Source of the DNA: Aliihoeflea aestuarii
GTDB lineage: Bacteria; Pseudomonadota; Alphaproteobacteria; Rhizobiales; Rhizobiaceae
Reading direction: 5' to 3'
Length of the DNA: 64,000 nucleotides
NCBI RefSeq assembly: GCF_024105665.1
Contig: NZ_JAAAMK010000013.1
Location: 1-64,000, forward strand
Part shown: in pieces, positions 18,385-27,564 of the stretch
How the letters are laid out: each line of letters begins with the position of its first letter
How positions within the stretch are numbered: the stretch's first letter is position 1
The notes under the pieces: generated by a model
The model's database searches: none
What the model saw: only the letters and a program-made list of their open reading frames with translations
What the model was told of the DNA's origin: nothing
Made by a program: the position numbers and the translations under genes

Positions 18385-21225
18385 ATGGCCAAAACCTCTC
18401 CCAAGCCGCAGCGCCGCAGCCCGCTGACCGATTTCATGGACGCGTCCGAACCGCTCGACAAAAGCGGGTTCGGCGAAGCGCCGCAGGCTGAATTCGAAGG
18501 TGAGCCGCTCACCGGTGGCGTGGCCGACTGGGCGAAGCAGATTTCGGACGAAGCGGCGAAAGCCGCCGCTGCTCAACCGGGTAAGGCGAAGATAGCAAAG
18601 CAGCCTGCCGCCCGCTCGTCCGCGCCGACGCGGTCGGGCAGGGGCACGTCGATGGGCGGGGCGGCCTCGCCGAAGGAGCGCGCCGCCGCCGGCCTCAACC
18701 CCGTTGCCGGTCTGGACGTCAGTCTCGAGGACGCGGGATCCCTGTCGTCGTCGGGCGTAACGGCCACCGTCGCGGCGCTTTCGGCGCTGATCGAATCCGG
18801 CAATCCGCTGCATAAGAACGGCCAGCTCTGGACGCCGCACCGGCCCGCCCGCCCGGAAAAATCCGAAGGCGGCATCTCGATCAAGATGGAAACCGAGTTC
18901 AAGCCGTCGGGCGATCAGCCGACGGCGATCGCCGATCTCGTCTCCGGCGTCTCGGAACTCGACCGGACTCAGGTGCTGCTCGGCGTCACCGGCTCCGGCA
19001 AGACCTTCACCATGGCCAAGGTGATCGAGGAAACGCAGCGCCCCGCGCTCATTCTTGCCCCGAACAAAACGCTCGCCGCCCAGCTCTACGGCGAGTTCAA
19101 ATCGTTCTTCCCGAACAACGCCGTCGAGTATTTCGTCTCCTATTACGACTATTACCAGCCGGAGGCCTACGTCCCGCGCACAGACACCTTCATCGAGAAG
19201 GAATCCTCGATCAACGAGCAGATCGACCGGATGCGCCACTCGGCGACCCGCTCGCTTCTGGAGCGCGACGACGTGATCATCGTCGCGTCGGTTTCGTGCA
19301 TCTACGGTATCGGCTCGGTCGAGACCTATACGGCGATGACCTTCCAGATGAGCGTCGGCGACCGGCTCGACCAGCGCCAGCTTCTCGCCGACCTCGTCGC
19401 CCAGCAATACAAACGTCAGGACATCAATTTCGTGCGTGGCTCGTTCCGCGTGCGTGGCGATACGATCGAAATCTTCCCGGCTCACCTTGAGGATCGGGCA
19501 TGGCGCATCTCGATGTTCGGCGACGAGATCGAGACGATCACCGAGTTCGATCCGTTGACCGGGCAGAAGGCCGGCGATCTGAAATCGGTCAAGATCTACG
19601 CCAATTCGCACTATGTCACGCCGCGCCCGACGCTCAATCAGGCGACGAAGTCGATCAAGGCGGAGCTTCAGTTGCGGCTCGCCGAACTGGAAAAGGCCGG
19701 CCGTCTGCTTGAAGCGCAGCGGCTGGAACAGCGCACCCGCTTTGACCTCGAAATGCTGGAGGCCACGGGCTCCTGTGCCGGCATCGAGAACTATTCGCGC
19801 TACCTCACCGGCCGCGCGCCGGGCGAGCCGCCGCCGACCCTGTTCGAATACATTCCCGACAACGCGCTCGTCTTCATCGACGAAAGCCACGTCACGGTGC
19901 CGCAGATCGGCGCGATGTACCGGGGCGACTTTAGACGAAAGGCGACTTTGGCCGAATACGGCTTCCGCCTGCCGTCCTGCATGGACAACAGGCCGCTGCG
20001 CTTCGAGGAATGGGACGCGATGCGCCCGCTCACCGTCGCCGTTTCGGCGACGCCCGGCGGCTGGGAGATGGACCAGTCTGGCGGTGTCTTTGCCGAACAG
20101 GTCATCCGACCGACCGGGCTAATCGATCCGCCAGTCGAGGTGCGCCCGGCCAAGTCCCAGGTCGACGACGTGCTGGGCGAAATCCGCGACACGACCGCCA
20201 AGGGATACCGCACGCTTTGCACGGTTCTCACAAAGCGCATGGCGGAAGATTTGACCGAATATCTGCATGAGCAGGGCATTCGCGTGCGCTACATGCACTC
20301 CGACATCGACACGCTGGAGCGTATCGAGATTCTGCGCGATCTGCGCCTCGGCGCATTCGACGTTCTGGTCGGCATCAACCTTCTGCGCGAGGGGCTCGAC
20401 ATTCCCGAATGCGGCTTCGTCGCCATCCTCGATGCCGACAAGGAAGGTTTCCTGCGGTCCGAAACCTCGCTGATCCAGACCATCGGCCGCGCTGCGCGTA
20501 ATGTCGACGGCAAGGTCGTGCTCTATGCCGACCACGTCACCGGCTCCATGGAACGGGCCATGGCGGAGACCAATCGCCGCCGCGAGAAGCAGCTCGAATA
20601 CAACGCCGAGCACGGCATCACGCCGGAAAGCGTCAAGAAGAACATCGGCGACATCCTATCGTCCGTTTACGAGCGCGACCATGTGCGGGCTGATATCGGC
20701 GCGGTCACCAAGGATGGCCAGCTCGTCGGCTCCAATCTCAAGGCACATCTGGAACATCTGGAAAAGGAAATGCGCAACGCGGCCGCCGATCTCGATTTCG
20801 AGCGCGCGGCGCGCCTGCGCGACGAGGTGAAGCGTCTGCGCGAAACCGAACTTGCCATCTCGGACGATCCGCTCGCCCGTGACGTCGAACTTGAAAGCCC
20901 CGTTTCGGGCCGCGAGAAGGGCAAGCACAACAAGGGCAAGGCTCGCCATCGCACCGTGGACGAGGACGGCAAGAGCCTGTTCCGCAAACCCGATCTCGAC
21001 GAGATGGGCACCTCCGGCGACCACGCAAAACCCGCCGGCTCGACGTTGTTTCGCAAGAATTCCCTCGACGAGATGACCGTCCGGCGCACGGAAAAACCGA
21101 TCGAAGGCGACAGGCCGGAAAAGCCCGTCAAACGCGAGCGCGCCGGAATCGGCTCCTACGAGGACCCGGCCGACCAGCGAAAACAAAAGCGCCGACCCGG
21201 CAAAACCGGCCGGCCGGGGCAGTAG
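18385..21225 (+). CDS. uvrB: UvrABC excinuclease subunit B with long terminal extensions
   Basis: A 946-residue UvrB; the usual length is about 670. Residues 1-165 are a low-complexity Ala/Gly/Ser extension. The core starts at [11 protein letters not shown] (172) with Walker A GVTGSGKT (200-207), the damage-verifying beta-hairpin [12 protein letters not shown], Walker B DESH ([19 protein letters not shown] region), the helicase motif QTIGRAARN and a UVR domain ([20 protein letters not shown]) that meets UvrC. A tail of about 110 residues has [10 protein letters not shown] and [10 protein letters not shown] repeats. It loads on damaged DNA with UvrA and directs UvrC incision. The start at 18385 is the first ATG matching rhizobial UvrB starts; upstream frame crosses the palindrome. 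Confidence 0.95.
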   Translation: MAKTSPKPQRRSPLTDFMDASEPLDKSGFGEAPQAEFEGEPLTGGVADWAKQISDEAAKAAAAQPGKAKIAKQPAARSSAPTRSGRGTSMGGAASPKERAAAGLNPVAGLDVSLEDAGSLSSSGVTATVAALSALIESGNPLHKNGQLWTPHRPARPEKSEGGISIKMETEFKPSGDQPTAIADLVSGVSELDRTQVLLGVTGSGKTFTMAKVIEETQRPALILAPNKTLAAQLYGEFKSFFPNNAVEYFVSYYDYYQPEAYVPRTDTFIEKESSINEQIDRMRHSATRSLLERDDVIIVASVSCIYGIGSVETYTAMTFQMSVGDRLDQRQLLADLVAQQYKRQDINFVRGSFRVRGDTIEIFPAHLEDRAWRISMFGDEIETITEFDPLTGQKAGDLKSVKIYANSHYVTPRPTLNQATKSIKAELQLRLAELEKAGRLLEAQRLEQRTRFDLEMLEATGSCAGIENYSRYLTGRAPGEPPPTLFEYIPDNALVFIDESHVTVPQIGAMYRGDFRRKATLAEYGFRLPSCMDNRPLRFEEWDAMRPLTVAVSATPGGWEMDQSGGVFAEQVIRPTGLIDPPVEVRPAKSQVDDVLGEIRDTTAKGYRTLCTVLTKRMAEDLTEYLHEQGIRVRYMHSDIDTLERIEILRDLRLGAFDVLVGINLLREGLDIPECGFVAILDADKEGFLRSETSLIQTIGRAARNVDGKVVLYADHVTGSMERAMAETNRRREKQLEYNAEHGITPESVKKNIGDILSSVYERDHVRADIGAVTKDGQLVGSNLKAHLEHLEKEMRNAAADLDFERAARLRDEVKRLRETELAISDDPLARDVELESPVSGREKGKHNKGKARHRTVDEDGKSLFRKPDLDEMGTSGDHAKPAGSTLFRKNSLDEMTVRRTEKPIEGDRPEKPVKRERAGIGSYEDPADQRKQKRRPGKTGRPGQ

Positions 21226-21245
21226 CGACATCAAGGGAGAGAAAC

Positions 21246-21644
21246 ATGGCGATCCTCGCGACATGCCATTGTGGCGCGACGAAAATCGAACTGCCGGACC
21301 ATCCGCAGTCCGTCACCGATTGCAACTGCACTTTCTGCGAGCGTACCGGGGCGTTCTGGGCCTATTTCCCGGCCGACGCCCTGCGCTTTCATGCCCACGA
21401 AGGCGAGCGCTCCTATTCGGCCAACGGCTTGGGCAAGCACTATTTCTGCGGTAATTGCGGCATGCAGACTTGGGGAGACGCACCCGATTTCTCGCTCCTC
21501 TTCGATGATGAGGGCAAGGAGATACCGGACGCGCCGGACCTGAACGACCTGCCGCGCAGACATTCGCTCAACGTCAATCTGATCGACGATTTCGACTGGT
21601 CGCGCGTTACGATCGAAAAGCTCGACGGCCGCAAAGAATGGTAA
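21246..21644 (+). CDS. GFA family zinc protein
   Basis: A 132-residue member of the GFA/CENP-V family (named after a glutathione-dependent formaldehyde-activating enzyme). Zinc ligands are complete: CHCG at 7-10, CNCTFC, and CGNCG. Members bind structural zinc and, in some cases, glutathione adducts; catalytic function is doubtful for most. It lies 20 bases after uvrB with GGGAGAG as ribosome site, so it is probably co-transcribed with uvrB and the next three genes. Two further GFA proteins occur in the window (45718-46194 and 63362-63793). Confidence 0.85.
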   Translation: MAILATCHCGATKIELPDHPQSVTDCNCTFCERTGAFWAYFPADALRFHAHEGERSYSANGLGKHYFCGNCGMQTWGDAPDFSLLFDDEGKEIPDAPDLNDLPRRHSLNVNLIDDFDWSRVTIEKLDGRKEW

Positions 21645-21669
21645 TCGCGTTCATCCGAACGGAGTAAAC

Positions 21670-22056
21670 ATGATCGGATACACGATGGTCGGCGTCAGCG
21701 ATCTGTCCCGCACCGCCGCCTTCTACGACCCGCTGTTCGCGGCGATGGGCATCGCGCGTCAGTTCACGGACGAGGAGACGCTTGCATGGGGCTATGCGGA
21801 CGAAAAAATCGCACGGTTCATTGCGTGCCTTCCATTCGACGGTGAGGCTGCCTCTATCGGCAATGGCACGATGACCGCCTTCCTCGTCGAGGACGCCCCG
21901 ACAATCGACCGCCTTCACGCCCTGGCACTCGAAAACGGCGGCACCGACGAGGGTGCGCCCGGCAGGCGGCCGCGCTACGGTGACGGTTTTTATGGAGCAT
22001 ATGCGCGCGATCTCGACGGCAACAAGATCGCCTTCGTGTGTTACGATGCCCCCTGA
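21670..22056 (+). CDS. VOC (glyoxalase-like) family protein
   Basis: A 128-residue single-chain vicinal-oxygen-chelate protein: GYTMVGVSDLSRTAAFYDPL at the start and FYGAYARDLDGNKIAFVCYD at the end are the two half-module signatures. Such proteins hold a metal between paired beta-alpha-beta-beta-beta units and act in glyoxal, extradiol or antibiotic chemistry. The first-strand metal histidine is replaced by the MVGV context, so metal binding is uncertain. It is third in the uvrB cluster, 25 bases after the GFA gene. Confidence 0.85.
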   Translation: MIGYTMVGVSDLSRTAAFYDPLFAAMGIARQFTDEETLAWGYADEKIARFIACLPFDGEAASIGNGTMTAFLVEDAPTIDRLHALALENGGTDEGAPGRRPRYGDGFYGAYARDLDGNKIAFVCYDAP

Positions 22057-22073
22057 CAAAGCGGGAGGCACGC

Positions 22074-22496
22074 ATGCCGGATCATTCCGTAAAGTCTGCT
22101 CCGATCCATCTTGGGCCGGGTGAGGGGCGGCACTATCCGTGCGGGCGCATGTCGGCCGTCTTCAAGGCCGACGGTGCGGAGACGCAGGATCGTTATTCCG
22201 TGTCCGAATGGTGGCTGGAGCCTCGCAGCGGGGGACCCGGCGCGCATTCGCACGAGGCCAATGACGAGATTTTCTACGTCATCGAGGGCGAGGCGCATCT
22301 TCTGATCGGCGATGAGTGGCATGCCGCGCCAAAAGGCAGCTTCCTGCGCATTCCTGCGGGCGTTACCCACGATTTCGAGAACCGTTCCGACGCGCGCGCC
22401 GGTCTCCTCAATGTCTTCCTTCCCGGCGGCTTCGAGAAGAACATGTCCGCGATCGTCGACTGGTTCGCGAACAATCCGCAGGATGCGCTTTCATGA
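22074..22496 (+). CDS. Cupin-domain protein
   Basis: A 140-residue single-domain cupin. Motif 1, GGPGAHSHEANDEIFYVIEG, contains the HxH and glutamate metal ligands, and motif 2, GSFLRIPAGVTHDFEN, the third histidine. This supports a bound Fe, Mn or Zn ion. Cupins include dioxygenases, isomerases and small-molecule sensors; nothing here selects one. The start at 22074 is supported by GGGAGGC; an upstream start would overlap the VOC gene. The stop overlaps the next gene's ATG (ATGA). Confidence 0.85.
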   Translation: MPDHSVKSAPIHLGPGEGRHYPCGRMSAVFKADGAETQDRYSVSEWWLEPRSGGPGAHSHEANDEIFYVIEGEAHLLIGDEWHAAPKGSFLRIPAGVTHDFENRSDARAGLLNVFLPGGFEKNMSAIVDWFANNPQDALS

Positions 22497-22954
22497 AATT
22501 CAACGACGCGGTTCGCACCGACATCGCCAATTCGGTTCTCTGCTGGCTCGCCACGGTCGATGCGGACGGCATGCCGAACGTCACGCCCAAGGAGATGTTC
22601 GCCGCCCATGGCGACGACCGTCTCGTCATCGCGGACATCATGTCGGCCGGTTCGGTGCGCAACATCGCCGCCCAGCCAAAGGTCTGCGTCTCCTTCGTCG
22701 ATGTCTTTCGCCAGCACGGTTTCAAGATCACCGGAACAGCGCGGATCGTGCCGCCTGAAGCGGACGATTTCGCCGACCTTTCCGCCGACCTCGTTCGCAT
22801 GGCCGGGCCGGATTTTCCGATCCGCAACGTCATCGAGGTGACGGTCGCGCGCATCGCCCGCATCCGCGCGCCGAGCTACATATTGTTTCCGGAACGCACG
22901 GAAGACGAGCACATCGCCCGCACGCAGAAAACCTATGGCGTGCGGCCGCTTTAG
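22493..22954 (+). CDS. Pyridoxamine 5'-phosphate oxidase family (split-barrel) protein
   Basis: A 153-residue split-barrel flavin-binding-type protein: CWLATVDADGMPNVTPKEMF is the usual first strand-loop-strand of the family, followed by NIAAQPKVCVSFVDVF. Members bind FMN, F420 or haem and reduce or sense small molecules; true PdxH residues for pyridoxal phosphate synthesis are not evident. It is the last gene of the uvrB cluster, overlapping the cupin gene by four bases (ATGA), and its 3' end overlaps the convergent transporter gene by four bases. Confidence 0.82.
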   Translation: MKFNDAVRTDIANSVLCWLATVDADGMPNVTPKEMFAAHGDDRLVIADIMSAGSVRNIAAQPKVCVSFVDVFRQHGFKITGTARIVPPEADDFADLSADLVRMAGPDFPIRNVIEVTVARIARIRAPSYILFPERTEDEHIARTQKTYGVRPL

Positions 22955-23514
22955 GCAGGCGTGAATCCGAGCCGCCGGTCCCGCAGCCGCAGCAGATGCA
23001 CCAGCGGCAACGCCATCAGGATCGCCCAGCTCTTGCCGATCATCTGCCCGGCGAGGAAGTCGAGCCCACCGAATGCCAGCGACAGGAAGATCATGCTGTC
23101 GACTGCAAGACCGACGACGCTGCTGGCGAAGACGGCCAGCACCAGCCCACGCCGCTGCAACGGCGTGAACACGGCCATATCGGCGGCTTCCGAAACGATA
23201 AAGGCGGCGACCGACGCCACGACCCATGCCGCCGGCGCGACGAAGCCGGACAGTGCCGCGCCGACGAAGAGTGCCGCGAAGGCCCAGCGGATTCCAAGCC
23301 GCCGTTGCACCATGTCGCGCAGCACGAGCGCCGCGCCGACCGCGAGCACGCCGCTCGGTGCGACGATACCCGGCCAGACGGGGATGATGCACGGCCCGTC
23401 GGGCACGCATTCCGTCCCGACATTGCCGATGAGCCAGTTGGCAAGCGGAATGGTTGCGCAGAAGGCGACGAGGAAGAGAAAGCCTTCGAGGCGTTGCTTC
23501 TTTTGAGTATTCAT
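22951..23514 (-). CDS. VUT-family (YhhQ-like) queuosine-precursor transporter
   Basis: A 187-residue membrane protein with about five or six helices. EGFLFLVAFCATIPLANWLI starts the first helix, and ASVAAFIVSEAADMAVFTPL carries the acidic/polar motif usual for YhhQ/VUT proteins, which import preQ0/preQ1 or queuine. It starts four bases after queF and is surely co-transcribed with it, which supports a role in delivering deazaguanine precursors for tRNA queuosine. Precise substrate inferred from family and partner. Confidence 0.85.
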   Translation of the reverse strand: MNTQKKQRLEGFLFLVAFCATIPLANWLIGNVGTECVPDGPCIIPVWPGIVAPSGVLAVGAALVLRDMVQRRLGIRWAFAALFVGAALSGFVAPAAWVVASVAAFIVSEAADMAVFTPLQRRGLVLAVFASSVVGLAVDSMIFLSLAFGGLDFLAGQMIGKSWAILMALPLVHLLRLRDRRLGFTPA

Positions 23515-23518
23515 GGAT

Positions 23519-23983
23519 TCAGCCTCGCCCGCGATAGGTCGGCACGCCCTGGTCGGGAATCCAAAGGTCGGCAGGCGTTGCGCCCGTTTGCCAGAACACG
23601 TCGATCGGAATGCCGCCGCGCGGATACCAGTAACCGCCGATCCGCAGCCATTGCGGTTCGAGCAGATCCGCCAGCCGCCGCCCGATTGTCACCGTGCAAT
23701 CCTCATGGAACGCACCGTGATTTCGGAACGAGAACAGGAAAAGTTTCAGTGACTTGCTCTCGACCAGCCAGTCGCCCGGCACATAGTCTACCACGAGATG
23801 GGCGAAATCCGGCTGGCCGGTCATGGGGCAGAGCGAGGTGAATTCCGGTGCGGTGAAGCGCACAGCGTAATGCTGGCCTGCCTGCGGGTTCGCGACCCGT
23901 TCGAGCACTGCCTCGTCGGGGTTTTGCGGGATCGCCGCTGCCGACCCGAGCTGCGTCAGACCGGAATAGATATCGTTCGACAT
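23519..23983 (-). CDS. queF: NADPH-dependent 7-cyano-7-deazaguanine reductase
   Basis: A 154-residue unimodular QueF of the tunnelling fold. The nucleophilic cysteine is C52 in [12 protein letters not shown] with the proton donor D59; the QueF signature ESKSLKLF with E75 recognises the base, and FHED (92-95) follows. It reduces the nitrile of preQ0 to the amine of preQ1, the last step before insertion into tRNA. The start at 23983 gives the typical length; the long in-frame extension upstream lacks family similarity. A transporter gene follows four bases later. Confidence 0.95.
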   Translation of the reverse strand: MSNDIYSGLTQLGSAAAIPQNPDEAVLERVANPQAGQHYAVRFTAPEFTSLCPMTGQPDFAHLVVDYVPGDWLVESKSLKLFLFSFRNHGAFHEDCTVTIGRRLADLLEPQWLRIGGYWYPRGGIPIDVFWQTGATPADLWIPDQGVPTYRGRG

Positions 23984-24321
23984 GGTATGCCTTTGGAGAA
24001 GGCCCCCGAGCGCAACCCGCCGCGAAACCTGCGACGTGCAAAGACTGTCCGATGTCCTTGTTTTAACCGGGTAGGCTGCGACCGGAGGCATGAAAATGCC
24101 AAGGCGGGCCAGGTAGCATGCGCCAAGGCCGGCGTAAAGTTCGCACGCTGGTGACGGTCGCAAGAATCGACATGCCCGCTTCCTTGACGGCCCGAAAGCG
24201 GCGCGGCCGGAAACCAAGCGAGACTTGAGGAATAACGGGTCGTCGTGCAATGTCGCTCATACCCCGCTGTAGGTGATGCCGTAGATATTCTTGGTCTAAG
24301 GGGCTGGTGGTGACGTTTGCC
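23984..24321. other. Intergenic region between divergent queF and a secreted protein gene
   Basis: About 340 bases that should hold the promoters of both divergent units. I see no preQ1 riboswitch pattern, no strong inverted repeat and no convincing small ORF. Open frames crossing it have no family features. Confidence 0.4.
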
Positions 24322-24927
24322 ATGAAACGCTTTGCATTGATTGCCGGTCTGTTGCTGGCTTCGGCTGCCGCCCATGCGCAACCGGTCTCCGGCTGGTATG
24401 GGCCGCTCCTGCTTGTGACGGACGGTGACCGCTTGAGCGGTGTGGTCGCAGACATGGCGCGCGGCAACGGCACGGAGGATGCGCCGCAGTTCCTGTGCGT
24501 GTCGTTCATAAAGGGGCGCTTCAACGGCGGAGTTGCCGATATCGAAGCCTGGCTTCCGGACGATTCCGAGCGCATTGCGGGCACTTTGCGCATGGAAGAA
24601 GCCGACATCCGCGTGCAGCTTTCCGATAACCCGCCCGGCTGCGCCATGATCTCCAGCATGAACGGCGAGGGACAGCGCTGGTGGCTGGAGGAGGCGCATC
24701 CTGACTGGATCGGGGTCGGGCTGGTCGCGGCTGAACGGGCTGTTCTTTATCCCGAGCCTACCGAAGACGCCGATCGCGAGCGGCCCTATCTGATCGAGTG
24801 GCAAGCGGTTGCGGTGCTTCAGCAGCGCGAAAGTTGGGTTCAGGTGGAATATGTCGCCGTCGAACCGGCCATACGCGGCTGGGTCAAATCTTCCGACCTG
24901 GCGCTTGCATCGCCTTCAGGCGAATGA
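24322..24927 (+). CDS. Hypothetical secreted protein, SH3-like C-terminus
   Basis: A 201-residue protein with a Sec signal peptide (MKRFALIAGLLLASAAAHA). The mature part has a beta-rich N-terminal region (GWYGPLLLVTDGDRLSGVV) and a C-terminal segment, ESWVQVEYVAVEPAIRGWVK, resembling a bacterial SH3 domain that could bind the cell wall. No enzymatic motif is seen. A GTG 15 bases upstream is an alternative start. The stop overlaps the start of the next gene (ATGA), so the two products are made together. Family not recognised. Confidence 0.6.
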   Translation: MKRFALIAGLLLASAAAHAQPVSGWYGPLLLVTDGDRLSGVVADMARGNGTEDAPQFLCVSFIKGRFNGGVADIEAWLPDDSERIAGTLRMEEADIRVQLSDNPPGCAMISSMNGEGQRWWLEEAHPDWIGVGLVAAERAVLYPEPTEDADRERPYLIEWQAVAVLQQRESWVQVEYVAVEPAIRGWVKSSDLALASPSGE

Positions 24928-25487
24928 GCCGCTCCAGGACGTCGGCACCGCGATCCGAGCGGGAGCGAAGTCGAGCCAGACGGCGCAAGAGGCTCGATGT
25001 CGACTTCGAAATCTTCGCACGGGAAGCAGGCCCCAGATGGAAAAGCCTGCTTTTCGGTTTCTGCTTCCTCATTCCGGCCGGTTTGATTATCGCATATGCG
25101 CTCGCCGAAGCTGGCGCGATGTTCGAATCTTTGAGGATGGAAGAGCCGATCATCGATACGTCGAGTTCGACGTTCGGGATCATCTCCATCGCGCTGTCCC
25201 TGGCCGGAATCGGCGTTCTGGGCGTCATCGGCGCTGCCCGATCCCGCTGGATGTTTCGCAACACCGACAAGTTCTTCATCGGTATCCTGGTGTTTTTCGG
25301 GGTCGGGCTTGTCATGATGATCATGGGCGGATCGATCAATGCGAAGCTGCTAGGCGATCGTGGATACATAGCGTGTGACAAACAACTCTATAATCGGATG
25401 ACGACGACGCTGTGGGCGTCACGGGACCGGGGATGCGAGGGCGTCACCTATTCCACATGGCGTCCGCTAAACCGTGACAGGCGATGA
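24924..25487 (+). CDS. Hypothetical membrane protein
   Basis: A 187-residue protein with an Arg/Ser-rich cytoplasmic N-terminus (about 45 residues) and three transmembrane helices: LLFGFCFLIPAGLIIAYALA, FGIISIALSLAGIGVLGVIG and FFIGILVFFGVGLVMMIMGG. The C-terminal tail contains two cysteines (YIACDKQLY, DRGCEGV) on what would be the periplasmic side. It overlaps the preceding secreted-protein gene by four bases. No family is recognised. A tail of an otherwise lost gene follows immediately. Confidence 0.6.
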   Translation: MSRSRTSAPRSERERSRARRRKRLDVDFEIFAREAGPRWKSLLFGFCFLIPAGLIIAYALAEAGAMFESLRMEEPIIDTSSSTFGIISIALSLAGIGVLGVIGAARSRWMFRNTDKFFIGILVFFGVGLVMMIMGGSINAKLLGDRGYIACDKQLYNRMTTTLWASRDRGCEGVTYSTWRPLNRDRR

Positions 25488-25623
25488 TGCTGAAATTGTA
25501 GCCTCTTTCCACCTATTCCCGGATGATGAAACTCCGCGCGAGATAATCTGGCCCCTGAGAAACATTCAGGGCGATTGGAAGGTTTCCGACATCGTTTCAA
25601 GAAACGGCGAATGGCGTATCTAG
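25474..25623 (+). pseudogene. Gene remnant, C-terminal part of a DUF3828-like protein
   Basis: An in-frame stretch of 49 codons ends with NIQGDWKVSDIVSRNGEWRI and a TAG stop. The wording WKVSDIV...GEWRI resembles the C-terminus of small secreted DUF3828-type proteins, but the N-terminal part and a signal peptide are missing: a TAA precedes it in frame, and its 5' end overlaps the end of the membrane-protein gene. It is probably the residue of a deleted gene. Family assignment is weak. Confidence 0.4.
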
Positions 25624-25697
25624 GATTTCGACTGTCTGCCCGCCAAATCGGTTGTGCCGTAGGCCAGCCCCACCCGTTCGACATAAGGTCTTAGACG

Positions 25698-26156
25698 ATG
25701 GCAGCACGCAGTCTCCCGCATCGGCTTGCACTCGCTCTCTTGGCAATCGCGACCCTTTCGATCGCCCTGATAGCGCTCGCGCCCGAAGGCCGCCTCGCTT
25801 GCGACGAACCCTATGTGACGCCGGACCGCAGCCCCGATGGCCGCTGGACGTTGACGCTTTGCAGACGGCCAATGTTTTTCGCAATGCCAGGCGGAGCCAG
25901 CGACGCGCCGGGATGGATGGTTCTGCGTGACGATCATGGAGCCATTCGTGGCGTTTCAAGTCTCTCCATGGTCCAGCTTTTCGGGCAGGTGCCGCCCGAT
26001 ATGCAGACAACGTGGGAGGCCGACAGGGTCTGGCGGGACATGATCGTCGAATTGCCGCTCGTGCCCGCTTCCAGTCCCTTCCGACGCTGGCTGGACGATC
26101 GCCTGTGGCGTCTGCGGGCGCTGGCAGGATTTACGCCTACCGATGACTTTCGCTGA
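25698..26156 (+). CDS. Hypothetical membrane-anchored protein
   Basis: A 152-residue protein with one N-terminal helix (LALALLAIATLSIALIALA), probably an uncleaved anchor, and a periplasmic domain with CDEPYVTPDRSPDGRWTLTL and CRRPMFFAMPGGASDAPGW. The DGRW segment and the nearby cysteine pair (ACDEP, LCRRP) suggest a small beta-sandwich with a disulfide. No known motif identifies a function. It lies between the DUF3828-like remnant and the EamA transporter gene. Confidence 0.55.
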   Translation: MAARSLPHRLALALLAIATLSIALIALAPEGRLACDEPYVTPDRSPDGRWTLTLCRRPMFFAMPGGASDAPGWMVLRDDHGAIRGVSSLSMVQLFGQVPPDMQTTWEADRVWRDMIVELPLVPASSPFRRWLDDRLWRLRALAGFTPTDDFR

Positions 26157-26259
26157 CCTTCCGTCTGCGGCCATTGCCGATGCTCGACTGCGTGCTGGTC
26201 CGGTTCCGTCACGCGCCTGCGCCATTGCCGCGCGGAGCACGCTCGCGTAAGCGGAAAGC

Positions 26260-27168
26260 ATGACCCAGGATCGGCCGCTCATAGGCATTCTTCTCATGAT
26301 CGGCTTTTGCGCCGTCGCACCACTGGGCGACGCGACGGCAAAGATTCTCGGCGACACGATCCCGCTCGTCCAGCTTCTTCTCGTGCGCTTCGCGATCCAG
26401 GCGGTCGTCCTTCTGCCGATCATTTTCGGCACCGGCATTTCGCTGCGCATGAGCCCGCGTCTGTTGCGCATCACCTTTCTGCGAACGGTCCTGCACATCA
26501 TCGGCATCGCGGCCATGTTCACCTCGCTGCGCTATCTGCCGCTCGCCGACGCGGTGGCGATCGCTTTCGTGATGCCGTTCATCATGCTGGCGTTCGGCGC
26601 CACGTTTCTCGGCGAGGAAGTCGGCCCGCGCCGGATCGCTGCCTGCACGGTCGGCTTCATCGGCACGCTCCTCGTCGTCCAGCCGAGCTTTGCGGCGGTC
26701 GGCTGGCCGGCCCTGTTGCCGATCGTTGTCGCCTTCGTGTTTTCCTTCTACATGCTCGTCTCGCGGCACATCGCCAAGGAATGCGATCCGCTGGCGTTGC
26801 AGACCGTCAGCGGTTTCATGGCGACACCGATGATCGTGGTTCTGCTGGCCTTCACATGGGGTCGCGACGATTCGTTTTTCGGCATCGTGACGCCGAACGC
26901 GACCGAGACGTGGCTGCTGCTCGCCATCGGCGTTCTGGGCACCTGCGGCCATCTCCTGATGACGTGGTCGCTGCGCTTCGCACCGTCGGCCACCGTCGCG
27001 CCGGTGCAATATCTGGAAATCCCGTTCGCCACGTTCTTCGGCTGGCTGATCTTTTCCGACCTGCCCAACGGACTTGCCGCGCTCGGCATCGCCATCACCA
27101 TGGCGGCTGGTCTCTACGTCCTTTTCCGCGAACGGCGGCTTGCGCAGCCGCGGCCCTCCGAGGCCTGA
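26260..27168 (+). CDS. EamA-type (DMT superfamily) transporter
   Basis: A 302-residue inner-membrane protein with ten predicted helices in two EamA repeats (GDATAKILGDTIPLVQLLLV starts the first, and ALLPIVVAFVFSFYMLVSRH the second). Drug/metabolite transporters of this type export amino acids, metabolites or S-adenosylmethionine-related compounds; some import. The substrate cannot be inferred. The start at 26260 has GGAAAG six bases upstream. No operon partner is evident. Confidence 0.85.
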   Translation: MTQDRPLIGILLMIGFCAVAPLGDATAKILGDTIPLVQLLLVRFAIQAVVLLPIIFGTGISLRMSPRLLRITFLRTVLHIIGIAAMFTSLRYLPLADAVAIAFVMPFIMLAFGATFLGEEVGPRRIAACTVGFIGTLLVVQPSFAAVGWPALLPIVVAFVFSFYMLVSRHIAKECDPLALQTVSGFMATPMIVVLLAFTWGRDDSFFGIVTPNATETWLLLAIGVLGTCGHLLMTWSLRFAPSATVAPVQYLEIPFATFFGWLIFSDLPNGLAALGIAITMAAGLYVLFRERRLAQPRPSEA

Positions 27169-27280
27169 CGCTTTTCCAATTAACCATATCGCGCGAGGTT
27201 ATGCGACGTGATCGAACGAGCCATGGCGGTGACCGTTACCCGTCAGTAGTTTCCTGCCAGACCGACGCTAACCGGAATTC

Positions 27281-27520
27281 ATGAAAAACAGATCGATCCT
27301 GCTTTCCCTGGCCGCGTCCATTGCCGCAGCCTTCATATCGGCCACGCTGCTCCTGCCGCAGAACGCAGGCGCGCGCATGTCGGGAGATGCGGTCGATCAG
27401 CGTTGCGCGGGATATGAGCGTCTCTCCGTCCTCTTGCAGTCCGCCGCGCGATCGGAAAGCTTTTCCATGGAGGGATGCCGGCGCGCGCTCAAGACGAACG
27501 TGCGGCCGGAAACCTTTTAG
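27281..27520 (+). CDS. Small secreted protein of unknown function
   Basis: A 79-residue product with an N-terminal signal or anchor (ILLSLAASIAAAFISATLLL) and a short mature part containing two cysteines (VDQRCAGYERLSVLL, MEGCRRALKTN). It probably resides in the periplasm or inner membrane. It precedes the flavodoxin-fold gene by 44 bases and may share its transcript. Family not recognised; small size lowers confidence. Confidence 0.45.
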   Translation: MKNRSILLSLAASIAAAFISATLLLPQNAGARMSGDAVDQRCAGYERLSVLLQSAARSESFSMEGCRRALKTNVRPETF

Positions 27521-27564
27521 CCCTCGAAGCGGTTCAACGTTGGGGTACCTCGAAAGGACCAGCG

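Noticed and set aside
23984-24250. preQ1 riboswitch upstream of queF
   Set aside because: No recognisable preQ1-I, -II or -III pattern was found by eye; the N-terminal extension of the queF frame is not family-like either.
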